Made by a program: the position numbers and the translations under genes. The notes beneath the pieces are model-generated. The model had not been told where the DNA came from. It saw only the letters and a list, made by a program, of their open reading frames with translations, and made no database searches. Source: Neolewinella lacunae (GTDB taxonomy: Bacteria > Bacteroidota > Bacteroidia > Chitinophagales > Saprospiraceae). From it: 64,000 bases of DNA. Location of the stretch: assembly GCF_014349155.1 (NCBI RefSeq), contig NZ_JACSIT010000098.1, positions 54,033 through 118,032 on the forward strand. The letters run 5' to 3'. Numbering within the stretch: the first letter of the stretch is position 1; each line of letters opens with the position of its first letter. Below are positions 1 to 10,702 of this stretch, piece by piece.

Positions 1-142
1 ACAAGCGAAACGGAAAAAATAAGCGCTGGCAAAGCTCCTTTTGGACAACGAAGGGCCAGGTCTTGCGTTCTGAAAACTGGCAAGGCGTATTGCCATTTGC
101 CCCGGTTTTTCTTCCCGTGCACATTTTCTGAAACCATTTCGT

Positions 143-1912
143 TTGCGTCCGCTGCTCTTTCTAATTGGCTTTTTGGTCTTCACCAGTCTGGCCGCCCAGG
201 TGGCTGCCCCGGATTTCCTCTGCACCCGTTCCGACGCCGGCACGGAGGTGCTGCGCTGGAACAACGTGGCCAGCGGTTGCGGCCCCTTCCAGGCAACGGA
301 GATCCTGACGGCTACCGACCGCAACGGGCCTTACACCCTCCTGGCGGCCCTGACGGACCCCTCCACTACCGAATACGCCGACCCCAACCCCGCTGGCCAA
401 ATGCGCTTCTATTTTCTGCGCTACCGCTACGATTGCCCCGGCCAGGCCGTCATCAACAGCGATACCCTCGATAACCTGATTCCCCTGACGCCCGTGGTGC
501 AGTTCGCCGGGGTGGAAGGCAATGAAATAGTGCTCAGTTGGCTCCCTTCCCGCTCGCCCGAAGTGAGTGGGTACAACGTGCTGGAGGTAACGCCCAACAG
601 CATCGATTTTGTGGCCACCGTCAGCGGTGCCACCGAATTCCGCCTGCCCTTTCTGGCCAGCGACCCGGCCCCGGCAACGCGGCAGTTCCGGCTGGTGGCG
701 ATTGATCCGTGCGGCAACGACAGCCCCCAGGGCACGATCGTACGGCCCATGGACCTGACGGGGGCGGGCGGAACGGGCTGCGGATCCGACATTACGCTAC
801 AGATCGACCAGGCCGCGCGCGCCAATTACCTGCCCGCCACGGCTTTAGAGCTTTTCGTTTCCGTAGATGGTGCGGCGGCGGTCTCGGCGGGCACCTTCCC
901 ACCGGATGCGACGAGCATCAACTACCGCAACGCCAACGATGGCGAAGATCTGGCTTTTTACGTGGAGGCCGTTTTGGCCAACGGCCTGGGTCGCGCGCGC
1001 TCAACGGTTTTCCGGCAAACGGTTAACATCACCCAGCCCATCCGCGATTTTCCGCTATACGGCGCATCTTTTGAGGCCGACGGCAGCGTACTCCTGCGCT
1101 ACGCCGAGCCCGCCAGCCCCACGGCCCTGGACGCGTTTTCGGCGCTCCTCGGGCAAAGTGGGAACCGGACCACGGAAATTCCCCTCACCGGAACGATCTT
1201 CGGTAGCGGCGGGGTACTGACCCTGCCCACCCTTCCTGCACCCCTGGCGGAGGGCGAAACACTGCGCCTGCGCCTGGCCGATGCCTGTGGCCGCGAAGTG
1301 ACCACCAACGCCGTACAACCCGTCTTCCTCTCCGGCCGCGCGCTTGCCCCCGGCAATAATTTGCTGAATTGGTCGCCCCTCGTCAACAACTTGCCGGGGA
1401 GCTTATCCTACGACATTCACCGGGCCATCGTTGCGGATGCGGGCGCGGCCGCAGGTGCTGTGTTCGAACCGATAGCGATGGACGTTGAGGGGACGAGCTA
1501 CGCCGATGCTCTCGACCCCGGTCAGGGCATGGCCTGTTACCTCATCATTGCCCGTTTTCTTCCCGCCAGCGCAGTCCCTGTCGCCACGCAGGCCTTTCGT
1601 TCCAACGTCGTTTGCGTCGCTCCACCCACCGAGGTGTACCTGCCCAATGCCTTCAGCCCATCCGCCCGTGAGGCCGCCAACCGCGTTTTCCAACCTTTTT
1701 TCTCCAGCCTCCCGGAAAGTGAGGGCTATGCGTTGCTCGTCTTTGATCGTTGGGGGGGGCTATTGTTCGAGAGCCAGGATCCCACTGCCGGGTGGTCCGG
1801 CGACCGGAGCGGACAGCCCCTCCCCAGCGGTGCCTACTTATACCAATTGCGCTACCGCACGGCCAACGGAGCGGAGCGGCTGCGGACCGGGGTGGTGAAT
1901 CTCATCCGCTGA
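143..1912 (+). CDS. Secreted T9SS type B cargo protein (gliding-motility-associated C-terminal domain)
   Basis: A 589-residue secreted protein of unknown specific role. The N-terminus is a Sec signal peptide (MRPLLFLIGFLVFTSLAAQ). The middle consists of several beta-rich, fibronectin-III-like stretches with scattered Cys. The last ~95 residues begin with VYLPNAFSPSA, contain FDRWGGLLFES and end GVVNLIR. This is the CHU_C / type B sorting domain known to direct proteins through the type IX secretion system to the cell surface. The only in-frame start after the upstream stop (TGA at 71-73) is TTG at 143, and it places the signal peptide correctly. An exact copy of the dispersed 18-bp motif lies inside the gene at 1441-1458. 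The function is probably surface adhesion or matrix, which is inferred from domain class only. Confidence 0.85.
   Translation: MRPLLFLIGFLVFTSLAAQVAAPDFLCTRSDAGTEVLRWNNVASGCGPFQATEILTATDRNGPYTLLAALTDPSTTEYADPNPAGQMRFYFLRYRYDCPGQAVINSDTLDNLIPLTPVVQFAGVEGNEIVLSWLPSRSPEVSGYNVLEVTPNSIDFVATVSGATEFRLPFLASDPAPATRQFRLVAIDPCGNDSPQGTIVRPMDLTGAGGTGCGSDITLQIDQAARANYLPATALELFVSVDGAAAVSAGTFPPDATSINYRNANDGEDLAFYVEAVLANGLGRARSTVFRQTVNITQPIRDFPLYGASFEADGSVLLRYAEPASPTALDAFSALLGQSGNRTTEIPLTGTIFGSGGVLTLPTLPAPLAEGETLRLRLADACGREVTTNAVQPVFLSGRALAPGNNLLNWSPLVNNLPGSLSYDIHRAIVADAGAAAGAVFEPIAMDVEGTSYADALDPGQGMACYLIIARFLPASAVPVATQAFRSNVVCVAPPTEVYLPNAFSPSAREAANRVFQPFFSSLPESEGYALLVFDRWGGLLFESQDPTAGWSGDRSGQPLPSGAYLYQLRYRTANGAERLRTGVVNLIR
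1441..1458 (+). repeat. 18-bp dispersed motif, exact copy inside a gene
   Basis: GGGCGCGGCCGCAGGTGC on the + strand, within the T9SS cargo gene. It is read in frame as an Ala/Gly-rich stretch (AGAAAGA). It contains a NotI site. Confidence 0.9.
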
Positions 1913-1941
1913 CCTCAATTTTCTCCGGGCCACCTGGCACA

Positions 1942-2601
1942 CTAGGCAATCACAATTCTTCCCGCTGTGCGCCGGGCCACTACGTCCCATACCAATTGTG
2001 CCACCGCGGTGGCGGGGAGGATGTTTTCGGGGGGCGTTTCGCCCTCCCAGCTGGAAGTCAGGGTGGCACCGGGGGCAACCAGGGTGGCCAGGATGCCGCT
2101 CTGGGCCAGGTCCTTTTGCCAGCCGAGGAAGAGCCCGCGCAGGGCGTACTTGGTGGCCAGGTAGGCGGTCATGTTGCCGGGCCAGGTGTCCGTCCCCAGT
2201 GAGCCAATGACCACCAGGTGCCCCGTGCCCCGGTCGATGAGCGGGGGCAGGAGAAGGCGGGCCAGGTGGTGGTTGGCCAGGACGTTGAGTTCGAGCAGTT
2301 CCGCAAAGTGATCGGTGGTGGTATCCAGCAATTTCCCCGGAGTGTAGGTGGCCGCGTTGAGGAGGATGACGTCGTAGGGCAACGGGGGAACGGCCGCGCG
2401 GCCAGCGGGGGTAGCCAGGTCGGCGGCGATGGGGCAGAAGTGGGAGTCAGGATAGTCCCGTTGCCACTGGGCTTGCATGCTGGCCAAGGCGGTGGCGTTG
2501 CGGGCCACGCCGCTTACGTCCCAGCCCGCTGCGGCGAAGTGTTCAGCGCAGGCGCGGCCGATGCCTCTGCTTACCCCGGTGATGAGGATGTGGGGCTTCA
2601 T
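1942..2601 (-). CDS. SDR family NAD(P)-dependent oxidoreductase
   Basis: A 219-residue classical short-chain dehydrogenase/reductase with a Rossmann fold. The nucleotide-binding TGVSRGIG motif is at residues ~8-15, NAA at ~85, a catalytic Ser in VIGSLGT, and YLATK supplies the Tyr-x3-Lys pair. The substrate cannot be told from sequence. Its ATG overlaps the stop of the upstream metalloprotease by 4 bp (ATGA), so the two are probably translated together. The length is slightly short for the family (usually ~240-260), but all active-site elements are present. Confidence 0.88.
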   Translation of the reverse strand: MKPHILITGVSRGIGRACAEHFAAAGWDVSGVARNATALASMQAQWQRDYPDSHFCPIAADLATPAGRAAVPPLPYDVILLNAATYTPGKLLDTTTDHFAELLELNVLANHHLARLLLPPLIDRGTGHLVVIGSLGTDTWPGNMTAYLATKYALRGLFLGWQKDLAQSGILATLVAPGATLTSSWEGETPPENILPATAVAQLVWDVVARRTAGRIVIA

Positions 2602-3881
2602 GGAGCTTCGTTGAGCAGTACGGCGGCGGGATCTGCGACAATTTCTCCGCGGGCTCCGGTGGCGCTGACACCGACGCGGATGCCGCCCCAGGTTTCCTCG
2701 CAGGCGTTGTGGATAATGGCACCGGGGCCCAGAAGGAGGCGGCCACCGGGGTCTACGTGGATGGCGGCCCCCTGGGGCAGGTGCAGGCGGTTGTTGATGC
2801 GCAGGGTGGCGCCGCGGCGGATGAAGATGTCGGCGTCGAGGTCCCGGGCTCCTTCCAGGTTGAGGTCGGTTTTAAGTTCCAGGGGGCGGTCGGCCCGGTA
2901 GGTGCACCAGGTGGGGAAGAGCCACTTGCGGGCCCGGCTGTGGATGTCGCTCAAGCGGGCGTGCATGCGCCCGATTTGGCAAGGGGTGAGGGACTCCTGG
3001 CGGTTGCTGTAGTCCATCAGGTTATTGCTGGATTTCCCGGGACCGCGTTCGCTATCGGGCAAAGACCAGGCCTTGTTGGCGTGGGGGGGCGTATCGTCGC
3101 AGCCGTCACTGCGCAGCCAGGCGTGCTGGAGCCCGAGGGCGTGGCCGACTTCGTGGTTGAGCAAGGGGGATATTTCCCAGGGGGGGCGCTGGCGGGCCAG
3201 CCAGCCGGAGACTTTGATGGCGTCGCCGAGGTAAATGCCCGCCGTACCACTGATGCGGAAGCTTTTGCTCAGAAAACTATCCCGCGGTGGCCCCATGGCA
3301 AAGAAATTGAGCTCACTATCCAGATTGATGCCGTAGGTTTTGATGACTTCCGTACTTGACCGGTTGGCATTTTTTCCGGTGTGCAGGTACCAGTATAAGT
3401 CGTCGTCGTAATGCTCGTAAATGGCGTGTTCTTCCGTGCCGGGCTTTTTGGTCAGGTGGAATTGTAGCTGCCGGGGCAGGGCGGGCAGCTCAGTGCTATC
3501 GGGCGAAAGCCAGATGGGCGGGCGGCGGCGGAGCATGGTATTGCATTGTTCAATCACGTCGCGGGCGTACTTGGCCCCTGCTTCCCCGGAGTAGGGGTAG
3601 AGGGTGTCCGTCGTATTCATAATGTGGACATTGACCCGGAGGTAGCGCACGGGAAAAAAGCCCAGGTGGGCGGTGTCTGGCTGGTAGTCTTCGGGCCGGG
3701 GACGGGCTTCCTTGGGAAACTGAAAATCGGTGGGGCGGCGCACATCATCGGGGCGGTATGCTTCGTACCGGACTACGGTAAAATCGCCCGCCGGCTTGGC
3801 ATCGCCCGTAGTGGGGCGGGCTTTGCAAGCCGCAATGACCATGACTAAGAGCAGGGCCAGGGAAAGGTACTTTGGGGACAT
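2598..3881 (-). CDS. Lipoprotein zinc metalloprotease (HExxHxxGxxH)
   Basis: About 427 residues. A lipoprotein signal (LALLLVMVIAAC) predicts anchoring in the envelope. The zinc site is NHEVGHALGLQHAW, the metzincin HExxHxxGxxH pattern, followed by SNNLMDYSN, which would supply the Met-turn; this resembles the M43 pappalysin group. The C-terminal ~90 residues (LNLEGARDLDADIFIRRGATL onward) look like a short beta-helix and end without a T9SS sorting domain. I chose the ATG at 3881 because it puts the lipobox at the right distance; a GTG at 3902 is also in frame. It overlaps the downstream SDR gene by 4 bp. Confidence 0.82.
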   Translation of the reverse strand: MSPKYLSLALLLVMVIAACKARPTTGDAKPAGDFTVVRYEAYRPDDVRRPTDFQFPKEARPRPEDYQPDTAHLGFFPVRYLRVNVHIMNTTDTLYPYSGEAGAKYARDVIEQCNTMLRRRPPIWLSPDSTELPALPRQLQFHLTKKPGTEEHAIYEHYDDDLYWYLHTGKNANRSSTEVIKTYGINLDSELNFFAMGPPRDSFLSKSFRISGTAGIYLGDAIKVSGWLARQRPPWEISPLLNHEVGHALGLQHAWLRSDGCDDTPPHANKAWSLPDSERGPGKSSNNLMDYSNRQESLTPCQIGRMHARLSDIHSRARKWLFPTWCTYRADRPLELKTDLNLEGARDLDADIFIRRGATLRINNRLHLPQGAAIHVDPGGRLLLGPGAIIHNACEETWGGIRVGVSATGARGEIVADPAAVLLNEAP

Positions 3882-4201
3882 GGCGAAGGGGGAATGATGC
3901 ACCGGGCGGGCAAAAAACGTAAACAGGGTGACCTCCCGCCAGGGCTAAGCAGTCAGCGAAGGAAATAATCCTTAGTGCCAAAGCTACGCAATGCCCCGCT
4001 TTTCCACTGGTTGGCAGCGGTTTTGGCGTGCCCCTCCGTAGGAAAATCTTTTGGTCCGGTGAATAACCAGACTCAGATGGCCCGGCAGTTAAGCATTCAT
4101 TTTTTCTGTCGCTGCTGAAAGCGGGCCTTTCCCGGTACTCATTTTCCGTTGGGTAGACTGGCTTGCTTTCCCCTACCTTACCTCCCCTAAAAAACGCAAG
4201 C
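3882..4201. other. Divergent intergenic region, no gene seen
   Basis: 320 bp separating the metalloprotease (minus) from adenine deaminase (plus). It must hold the promoters of both. I see no clear TAnnTTTG box, no hairpin and no short ORF worth calling. Confidence 0.5.
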
Positions 4202-5851
4202 ATGCAACAAGTCAAGGGCCGCCTGGTCGATCTGGACCGCCGCGAGATCTACGGCGCAGTCATCACCATTGACGCGGCGGGAACCATTGCCGCCATTGAC
4301 CGCGACCCGGAGCGCGATAAACGGGGCTGGTACATCCTGCCCGGGTTTGTGGATGCCCACGTGCACATCGAGTCGTCCATGTTGCTGCCAGTAGAATTTG
4401 CCAAGCTCGCCGTCGTCCACGGCACCGTGGCCACCGTTTCCGACCCCCACGAGATTGCCAACGTGCTGGGCATGGAAGGGGTGGAGTACATGCTGGAAAA
4501 CGCCGCCCATTCCCCGCTGCACATCCACTTCGGCGCGCCGAGTTGCGTGCCGGCCACCACCTGGGAGACGGCCGGTGCCACCCTGGGCGTGGAGGAGGTA
4601 ACCCGCCTCCTCGAACGGCCCGACATCCACTACCTGAGCGAAGTGATGAACTATCCCGGCGTCCTGCACGGCGACCCCGAGCTGCTGGCCAAAATCGCCG
4701 CCGCCGTCTCCCGCCGCAAACCCGTGGACGGCCACGCCCCCGGCCTGCGCGGTCCCGAAGCCGCCGCCTACGCTGCCGCAGGCATCACCACCGACCACGA
4801 GTGCGTCTCCGCCGCCGAGGCCCGTGATAAGCTCGCCGCCGGAATGAAAATTCTCATCCGCGAAGGGTCCGCCGCCCGCAATTACGCCGCCCTCCACGAG
4901 TTGATCGATGAATTCCCCGATCAACTCATGTTCTGTACCGACGACAGCCACCCCGATGATCTCATGGCCGGCCACATCAACCGCATCGTGCAGCGCGCCC
5001 TGCGGGATGGCCACGACCTGTTCAACGTCCTGCGCATCGCCTGCCGCAACCCCATCGAACACTACGGCCTCCACGTCGGCCAACTCCGCGTAGGCGACCC
5101 CGCCGATTTCATCCAGATTGACGACCTCCAACACCAGGCGGTGATGACCACTTACCTGCGCGGTAAGCTCGTTGCCGAAGCCGGCCACCACAACCTGCCC
5201 GATTACCGCTCGGCCCCCGTCAACCGCTTCCACTGTTCGCCCAAAACGCCCGCTGATTTTGCCGTCGCGCCCGCTCCCCCGGGTGCCCGCCTGCGCGTGA
5301 TTGAGGTTTTCGACGGTGAATTGCTAACCGGCCGGCAACTCCTCGCGCCCGTCTGCGATGCCGAAGGCTGCCCCGTTGCGGCACCCGAACGCGACTTGCT
5401 CAAGATTGCCGTCATCAACCGCTACGCCGATGCTCCGCCGGCCATCGGCTTCGTCACGGGCATGAAATTGCAGCGCGGAGCCATCGCCTCCTCGGTCGCC
5501 CACGATAGCCACAACATCGTAGTGGTGGGTACCGACGATGCAGCCATGTGCCGCGTCGCCAACGCCGTCATCGCCAGCCAGGGAGGCATTGCCGCCGGCC
5601 GTGATGAGCACCTGCTCGTGCTGCCCCTCCCCGTAGCGGGCATCATGAGCGACGATACGGGCCCCCGCGTGGCCGCCCGCTACGGAGAACTCACCGGCTT
5701 CGCCCGCCGCAAACTCCGCTGCGGCTTGCAGTCGCCCTTCATGACGCTCTCCTTCCTGGCCCTCCTCGTAATTCCCGCCCTGAAAATGAGCGACCGGGGC
5801 CTTTTTGACGCAGGCAGTTTCTCCCTCACCGACCTGTGGGAGCTCCCCTGA
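4202..5851 (+). CDS. ade: Adenine deaminase
   Basis: A 549-residue amidohydrolase that converts adenine to hypoxanthine and ammonia in purine salvage. Visible features are the metal-binding DAHVHIESS early in the barrel, GHAPGLRG in the middle, the family signature CTDDSHPDDL, and a C-terminal adenine-deaminase domain with GIAAGRDEHLLVLPLPVAGIMSD-type sequence. Length and domain order fit the bacterial Ade family rather than adenosine-deaminase-like enzymes. The start at 4202 (MQQVKGRL) matches the family N-terminus. An in-frame upstream ATG at 4163 would add 13 unsupported residues. It is probably monocistronic. Confidence 0.93.
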   Translation: MQQVKGRLVDLDRREIYGAVITIDAAGTIAAIDRDPERDKRGWYILPGFVDAHVHIESSMLLPVEFAKLAVVHGTVATVSDPHEIANVLGMEGVEYMLENAAHSPLHIHFGAPSCVPATTWETAGATLGVEEVTRLLERPDIHYLSEVMNYPGVLHGDPELLAKIAAAVSRRKPVDGHAPGLRGPEAAAYAAAGITTDHECVSAAEARDKLAAGMKILIREGSAARNYAALHELIDEFPDQLMFCTDDSHPDDLMAGHINRIVQRALRDGHDLFNVLRIACRNPIEHYGLHVGQLRVGDPADFIQIDDLQHQAVMTTYLRGKLVAEAGHHNLPDYRSAPVNRFHCSPKTPADFAVAPAPPGARLRVIEVFDGELLTGRQLLAPVCDAEGCPVAAPERDLLKIAVINRYADAPPAIGFVTGMKLQRGAIASSVAHDSHNIVVVGTDDAAMCRVANAVIASQGGIAAGRDEHLLVLPLPVAGIMSDDTGPRVAARYGELTGFARRKLRCGLQSPFMTLSFLALLVIPALKMSDRGLFDAGSFSLTDLWELP

Positions 5852-5894
5852 CCAAACCCCGCCGGGCGGCGTTCCATGTTTAGCATTTTAGTAG

Positions 5895-5902
5895 TACCTT
5901 TG
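5895..5902 (+). promoter_or_regulatory. Bacteroidota-type -7 box (TACCTTTG)
   Basis: This matches the TAnnTTTG consensus of the primary sigma factor of Bacteroidota. It would drive the holB-ricT pair from ~360 bp upstream. No convincing -33 element is visible. Confidence 0.4.
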
Positions 5903-6086
5903 GACCGGGATGAAAACAGGTAGCGCTGTTTTTGTCTGCGGAGCCAAGGTTTTCCCGTTCGGAAACGGTTCCGGTAGCGGCCTGCGGGCCAACCGAAAAA
6001 TTGATCCCTTCTGCGGAAGGTTGAACCATAGTTTTTGCCCCGGTTTCCGGGCCAGCCTTGTTGTCGTATCCCCGGGTTTTTCGTTC

Positions 6087-6104
6087 GGGCGCGGCCGCAG
6101 GTGC
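6087..6104 (+). repeat. 18-bp dispersed motif, exact copy
   Basis: GGGCGCGGCCGCAGGTGC in the intergenic region upstream of holB. Confidence 0.9.
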
Positions 6105-6259
6105 CAGGAAAGGAACCGCAGAGCAAGGGGAGTCAAAGCTGGCCGGGCAATGCCCCGGGGCTTTCATCGGTATCTACCGGTTTCGTTGGCGTACGGCGCT
6201 CATTTTGGCTGCGTACCGAAAGGATTACTTGCGTCTTATCCCCTTCTGACGACTAGCCG

Positions 6260-7390
6260 ATGCACTTTGACCATCTCCTTCACCAGCCTCCGGGGCTTTT
6301 GCAGTTGCGGCAGTTGGCTGCGGCTGATCGGCTGCCCCACGCCAATTTGCTTTTGGCGAGCCCGGGCGGGGGAGGACTGGCCGCAGCGCTGGCCATCGCC
6401 ACCCTGATGCTGTGCGAAAACCGGCAGGGCGCGGAGGGGGATAGTGCCTGCGGACAGTGCAAGGCCTGCCGCAAAACCAGCGGCTACGTCCATCCCGATC
6501 TTCATTTTGCGTTCCCCACCATCGGCCCCAAGGTTACCAGCGATACCTTTCTGCCGCAGTGGCGCAAAGCCCTGGAAGAAACACCTTACCAAGAGGCCAA
6601 CGACTGGCTGCAACGCATTGGGGCCGAAAATAAACAGGGCAACATTACCCGCGAGGATTGTGCCAACATCCTGCGTAAGCTCCACCTCAAGATTTTCGAG
6701 GGCCGCTACAAGGTGATGCTCATCTGGCTCCCCGAGTACCTCGGCAACGAAGGCAATCGCTTACTGAAGATGATTGAGGAGCCGCCCGAGCGGACCGTCT
6801 TTTTGCTCGTTACCGAACGTATCGAACTCATCCTCAACACGATCCTCAGCCGCTGCCAGCTTACGAAACTGGCTCCGCCGACGGCGGATGAGCTGAGCGC
6901 TGGCCTCGTGGCCCGGGGGGTGAGCCCCGTGCGTGCCACCGCCGCCGCCCGCCTGGCCGATGGCAACTTTAACCTGGCCCTGACCCTGGCCGATAGCGAA
7001 GCCGCCAGCCACGGACCCCGCTTCCTGGCCTGGATGCGCGCCTGCTTCCTGGGCAGTGCCGCCCGCCTGACGGAGTGGACCGACGAGTTTGCCTCCCTGG
7101 GCCGCGAAAACCAAAAACACTTCCTGCGCTACGCCCTCCACTTCTGGCGGGAATTCCTCGTGCTCAGCGTCAGCGACGGTGCCGCCGAGCGTGTTCGCCT
7201 GCCCGCCGACGAGCTGGAAAGCGCCCGGAAGATGCTCCCGCTGATCGATCACGAACAGCTGGCTGATATTACCACCCTCCTCAGCGAATGCTCGGAATAC
7301 GTCGAACGGAACGCCAATCCCAAAATCCTGTTCCTCGACGCCGGCATCCGCATTCACCAAATCATTCGCCGGCCCAAATCCGCCGCCTAA
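6260..7390 (+). CDS. holB: DNA polymerase III subunit delta' (clamp loader)
   Basis: A 376-residue AAA+ clamp-loader-type protein that would help load the beta sliding clamp during replication. A zinc-finger cysteine cluster is visible (CENRQ...CGQCKACRK), then HPDLHFAFP, a Walker-B-like region (KVMLIWLPEYL), the NRLLKMIEEPPE motif and SRCQ, which corresponds to the SRC sensor motif of delta'. The P-loop position (LLASPGGGG) is degenerate, as expected for delta', which does not hydrolyse ATP. It is followed 41 bp later by ricT; this pairing is common in Bacteroidota (established knowledge). DnaX is excluded by length and by the missing P-loop. Confidence 0.88.
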   Translation: MHFDHLLHQPPGLLQLRQLAAADRLPHANLLLASPGGGGLAAALAIATLMLCENRQGAEGDSACGQCKACRKTSGYVHPDLHFAFPTIGPKVTSDTFLPQWRKALEETPYQEANDWLQRIGAENKQGNITREDCANILRKLHLKIFEGRYKVMLIWLPEYLGNEGNRLLKMIEEPPERTVFLLVTERIELILNTILSRCQLTKLAPPTADELSAGLVARGVSPVRATAAARLADGNFNLALTLADSEAASHGPRFLAWMRACFLGSAARLTEWTDEFASLGRENQKHFLRYALHFWREFLVLSVSDGAAERVRLPADELESARKMLPLIDHEQLADITTLLSECSEYVERNANPKILFLDAGIRIHQIIRRPKSAA

Positions 7391-7431
7391 GTGGACTGGA
7401 CCCTGCCGACAACATAAAAGCCGATTATCAA

Positions 7432-8883
7432 ATGGGATGTAAATCCTGCGGAAGTGGCACCAACGAAGACGGAACCCCCCGGGGTTGCGGCAGCAAAGGT
7501 GCCTGCAATACCAGCTCCTGCAACATGCGGAGCACCTACGACTGGCTCACTGACCTGGGCATCGACGACCCCTACGCCACCAACATCGTCGAAGTATCCT
7601 TCAAAGACGGAGCCTCCCAGGGCTTCTACCACGCACCTGCGGAACTGGAAGTTTACACCGGCGATTACGTCGCCGTAGAAACCGACAGTGGCTACAACGT
7701 GGGGCGCATCACACTGAGCGGAGACCTCGTCCGCCTGCAAATGAAGAAGAAGGACGTCAAAGAAGCCAAAGTTACCGAATCCGCCCTGCGCCGCGCCAAC
7801 GCCCGCGACCTCGAAAAGCTAGCGGAAGTGCGCAGCCTCGAACAGGAAACCCTGGTAAAAGCCCGGGCCATTGCCGCCGCCAACCACATGAAGATGAAGG
7901 TCTCGGACATCGAGTACCAGGGCGACGGCAAGAAGGCCACCATTTATTACACCTGCGACGACCGGATTGACTTCCGGGAGCTCGTCCGGCAGTACTCCCA
8001 CCAGTTTCGGATCAAGATCGAAATGCGGCAGATTGGTCCGCGCCAGGAAACGGCGCGTTTGGGCGGCATCGGCAGTTGCGGGCGGGAACTGTGTTGCTCC
8101 ACCTGGCTGAGCGACTTCTCGGCGGTCAACACCTCCGCAGCCCGCTACCAGAACATTGCCATCAACCAGGCCAAACTCTCCGGGCAGTGCGGCCGCCTCA
8201 AGTGCTGCCTCAACTACGAGTTGGATACGTACATGGAGGCCCTCGAGGCCTTTCCCCGCAAGGCGGATAAGCTGAAGACCGAAGCTGGCCTGGCCCTCCT
8301 GATTAAGACGGACATCTTCAAAGGGGTGATGTACTACACCTACAAGGAAAACCGCGGCCTGCTGTTCCCCATCCCGGTGGCCAAGGTCCACGAGATCCTG
8401 GAAATGAACCGGGCCGGCGAGCAACCCGCCGATTTGCAGTCTAACCAGCTCATCGAGGAGCCCAAAGACGAGGTGTTTGGCTACGAAGACGTAACGGGGG
8501 CCATCGAACTGCCCGCCGTCGAAAAACGGCGCAAGAAGAAAAAGTCGGCCTCCGGCAAGGGGGGCGAAAAAACCAGCTCCCGGCAGGGCCGCAACAGCCG
8601 GCGGGGCACCCCCCCGGCGGGCGGCGGCAGCGGGGGAGGTGCGGAGAACCGAAGCACTCCGCCGGCGGGCGATAAACCCGCAAACGCCGAAGAGCGCAGT
8701 GGCAAATCCCGCCGCAGCCGGGGCAGTAAGCGCCCCCGCAACCCCGATGGCGAAGGAAGAAGCGCTGCTGCTCCGGGTCCGGCTTCCGGCCAGACTCCCC
8801 CGCCCGAAGGCGGCAATAAAGACCGCAAACGCCGCACGCCCCGGCGGAAAAAAGGCGGTGGACCACCCCCCAATAAGGATTAA
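7432..8883 (+). CDS. ricT: RicT / PSP1-domain regulatory protein
   Basis: 483 residues. The N-terminal ~25 residues are Cys-rich (MGCKSCGSG, RGCGSKGACNTSSC). The PSP1 domain lies in the middle and includes a second Cys cluster (CGRELCCSTW and SGQCGRLKCCLNYELD). In Bacillus RicT joins RicA and RicF in an Fe-S complex that affects RNA maturation; the role in Bacteroidota is less clear. The last ~110 residues are a Lys/Arg/Gly-rich, disordered tail, longer than usual, which could bind RNA (inference). The ATG at 7432 is chosen because it gives the conserved Cys-rich start. It is likely co-transcribed with holB. Confidence 0.88.
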   Translation: MGCKSCGSGTNEDGTPRGCGSKGACNTSSCNMRSTYDWLTDLGIDDPYATNIVEVSFKDGASQGFYHAPAELEVYTGDYVAVETDSGYNVGRITLSGDLVRLQMKKKDVKEAKVTESALRRANARDLEKLAEVRSLEQETLVKARAIAAANHMKMKVSDIEYQGDGKKATIYYTCDDRIDFRELVRQYSHQFRIKIEMRQIGPRQETARLGGIGSCGRELCCSTWLSDFSAVNTSAARYQNIAINQAKLSGQCGRLKCCLNYELDTYMEALEAFPRKADKLKTEAGLALLIKTDIFKGVMYYTYKENRGLLFPIPVAKVHEILEMNRAGEQPADLQSNQLIEEPKDEVFGYEDVTGAIELPAVEKRRKKKKSASGKGGEKTSSRQGRNSRRGTPPAGGGSGGGAENRSTPPAGDKPANAEERSGKSRRSRGSKRPRNPDGEGRSAAAPGPASGQTPPPEGGNKDRKRRTPRRKKGGGPPPNKD

Positions 8884-8996
8884 ACAGGGGCGGGGAAACC
8901 CCATCCGATTTTCCGCGTTTCCTCTCGGGAGCAGTGGCCGGCAGCCGGGTAGCTTCGCTGGCTCCGGAGTCGTTCTTTGCTCCCTGTCCCCTCCCG

Positions 8997-9012
8997 GCAC
9001 CTGCGGCCGCGC
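8997..9012 (-). repeat. 18-bp dispersed motif, 16-bp partial copy
   Basis: GCACCTGCGGCCGCGC on the plus strand, so the motif is in minus orientation. It lacks the last two bases. It sits 28 bp before the lpdA start and is preceded by a pyrimidine-rich stretch. Confidence 0.85.
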
Positions 9013-9040
9013 AATAAAAACAATCGCAACCTAAGCAACT

Positions 9041-10444
<1,404 letters not shown>

Positions 10445-10445
10445 G

Positions 10446-10700
10446 CGGTGGACTGCTGCGCAGGTCCTTTTTTGAACTACTAGACTGCTGCGCAGTCTCC
10501 TTTTGAACCACTAAGAGCACTAAGTCTACGAAGAGGCACTAAGAAAAGCGTGGTGTCACGCTCTATACTTAGTGCCCTCAGGGAACTAAGTGGTTCAAAA
10601 AAGAAGAGCGCAGCTAACCCAACTGCTTGGTCCCTCTTCGTGTACTTAGTGGTTCAAAAAAGGGGAGCGCAGCTCCCAAATCCTCAGCAGTTTAGAAAAC
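10446..10700. repeat. REP-like repeat R1 (diverged, compound)
   Basis: A cluster of GAACCACTAAG, CTTAGTGCCC and ACTTAGTGGTTCAAAAAA words in both orientations, with AGACTGCTGCGCAGTCT and GAGCGCAGCTC palindromes. It belongs to the same family as the repeats at 51.7, 54.6, 55.7 and 60.1 kb, but is more diverged and appears to be two units joined. It lies between the convergent lpdA and EEP genes. Confidence 0.7.
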
Positions 10701-10702
10701 CA

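Larger units (their letters stand above)
5852..6259. other. Intergenic region before holB with a repeat motif
   Basis: 408 bp. An open frame runs through it into holB on the plus strand, but its sequence is low-complexity and not protein-like, so I do not call it. The region carries a -7-like promoter box (5895-5902) and one exact copy of the 18-bp dispersed motif (6087-6104). Confidence 0.5.

Noticed and set aside
5910..6407. 165-codon plus-strand frame before holB
   Set aside because: A -7 box lies just upstream, but the sequence is Arg/Gly/Ser-rich, overlaps the holB start in another frame and carries the 18-bp motif. Not protein-like.
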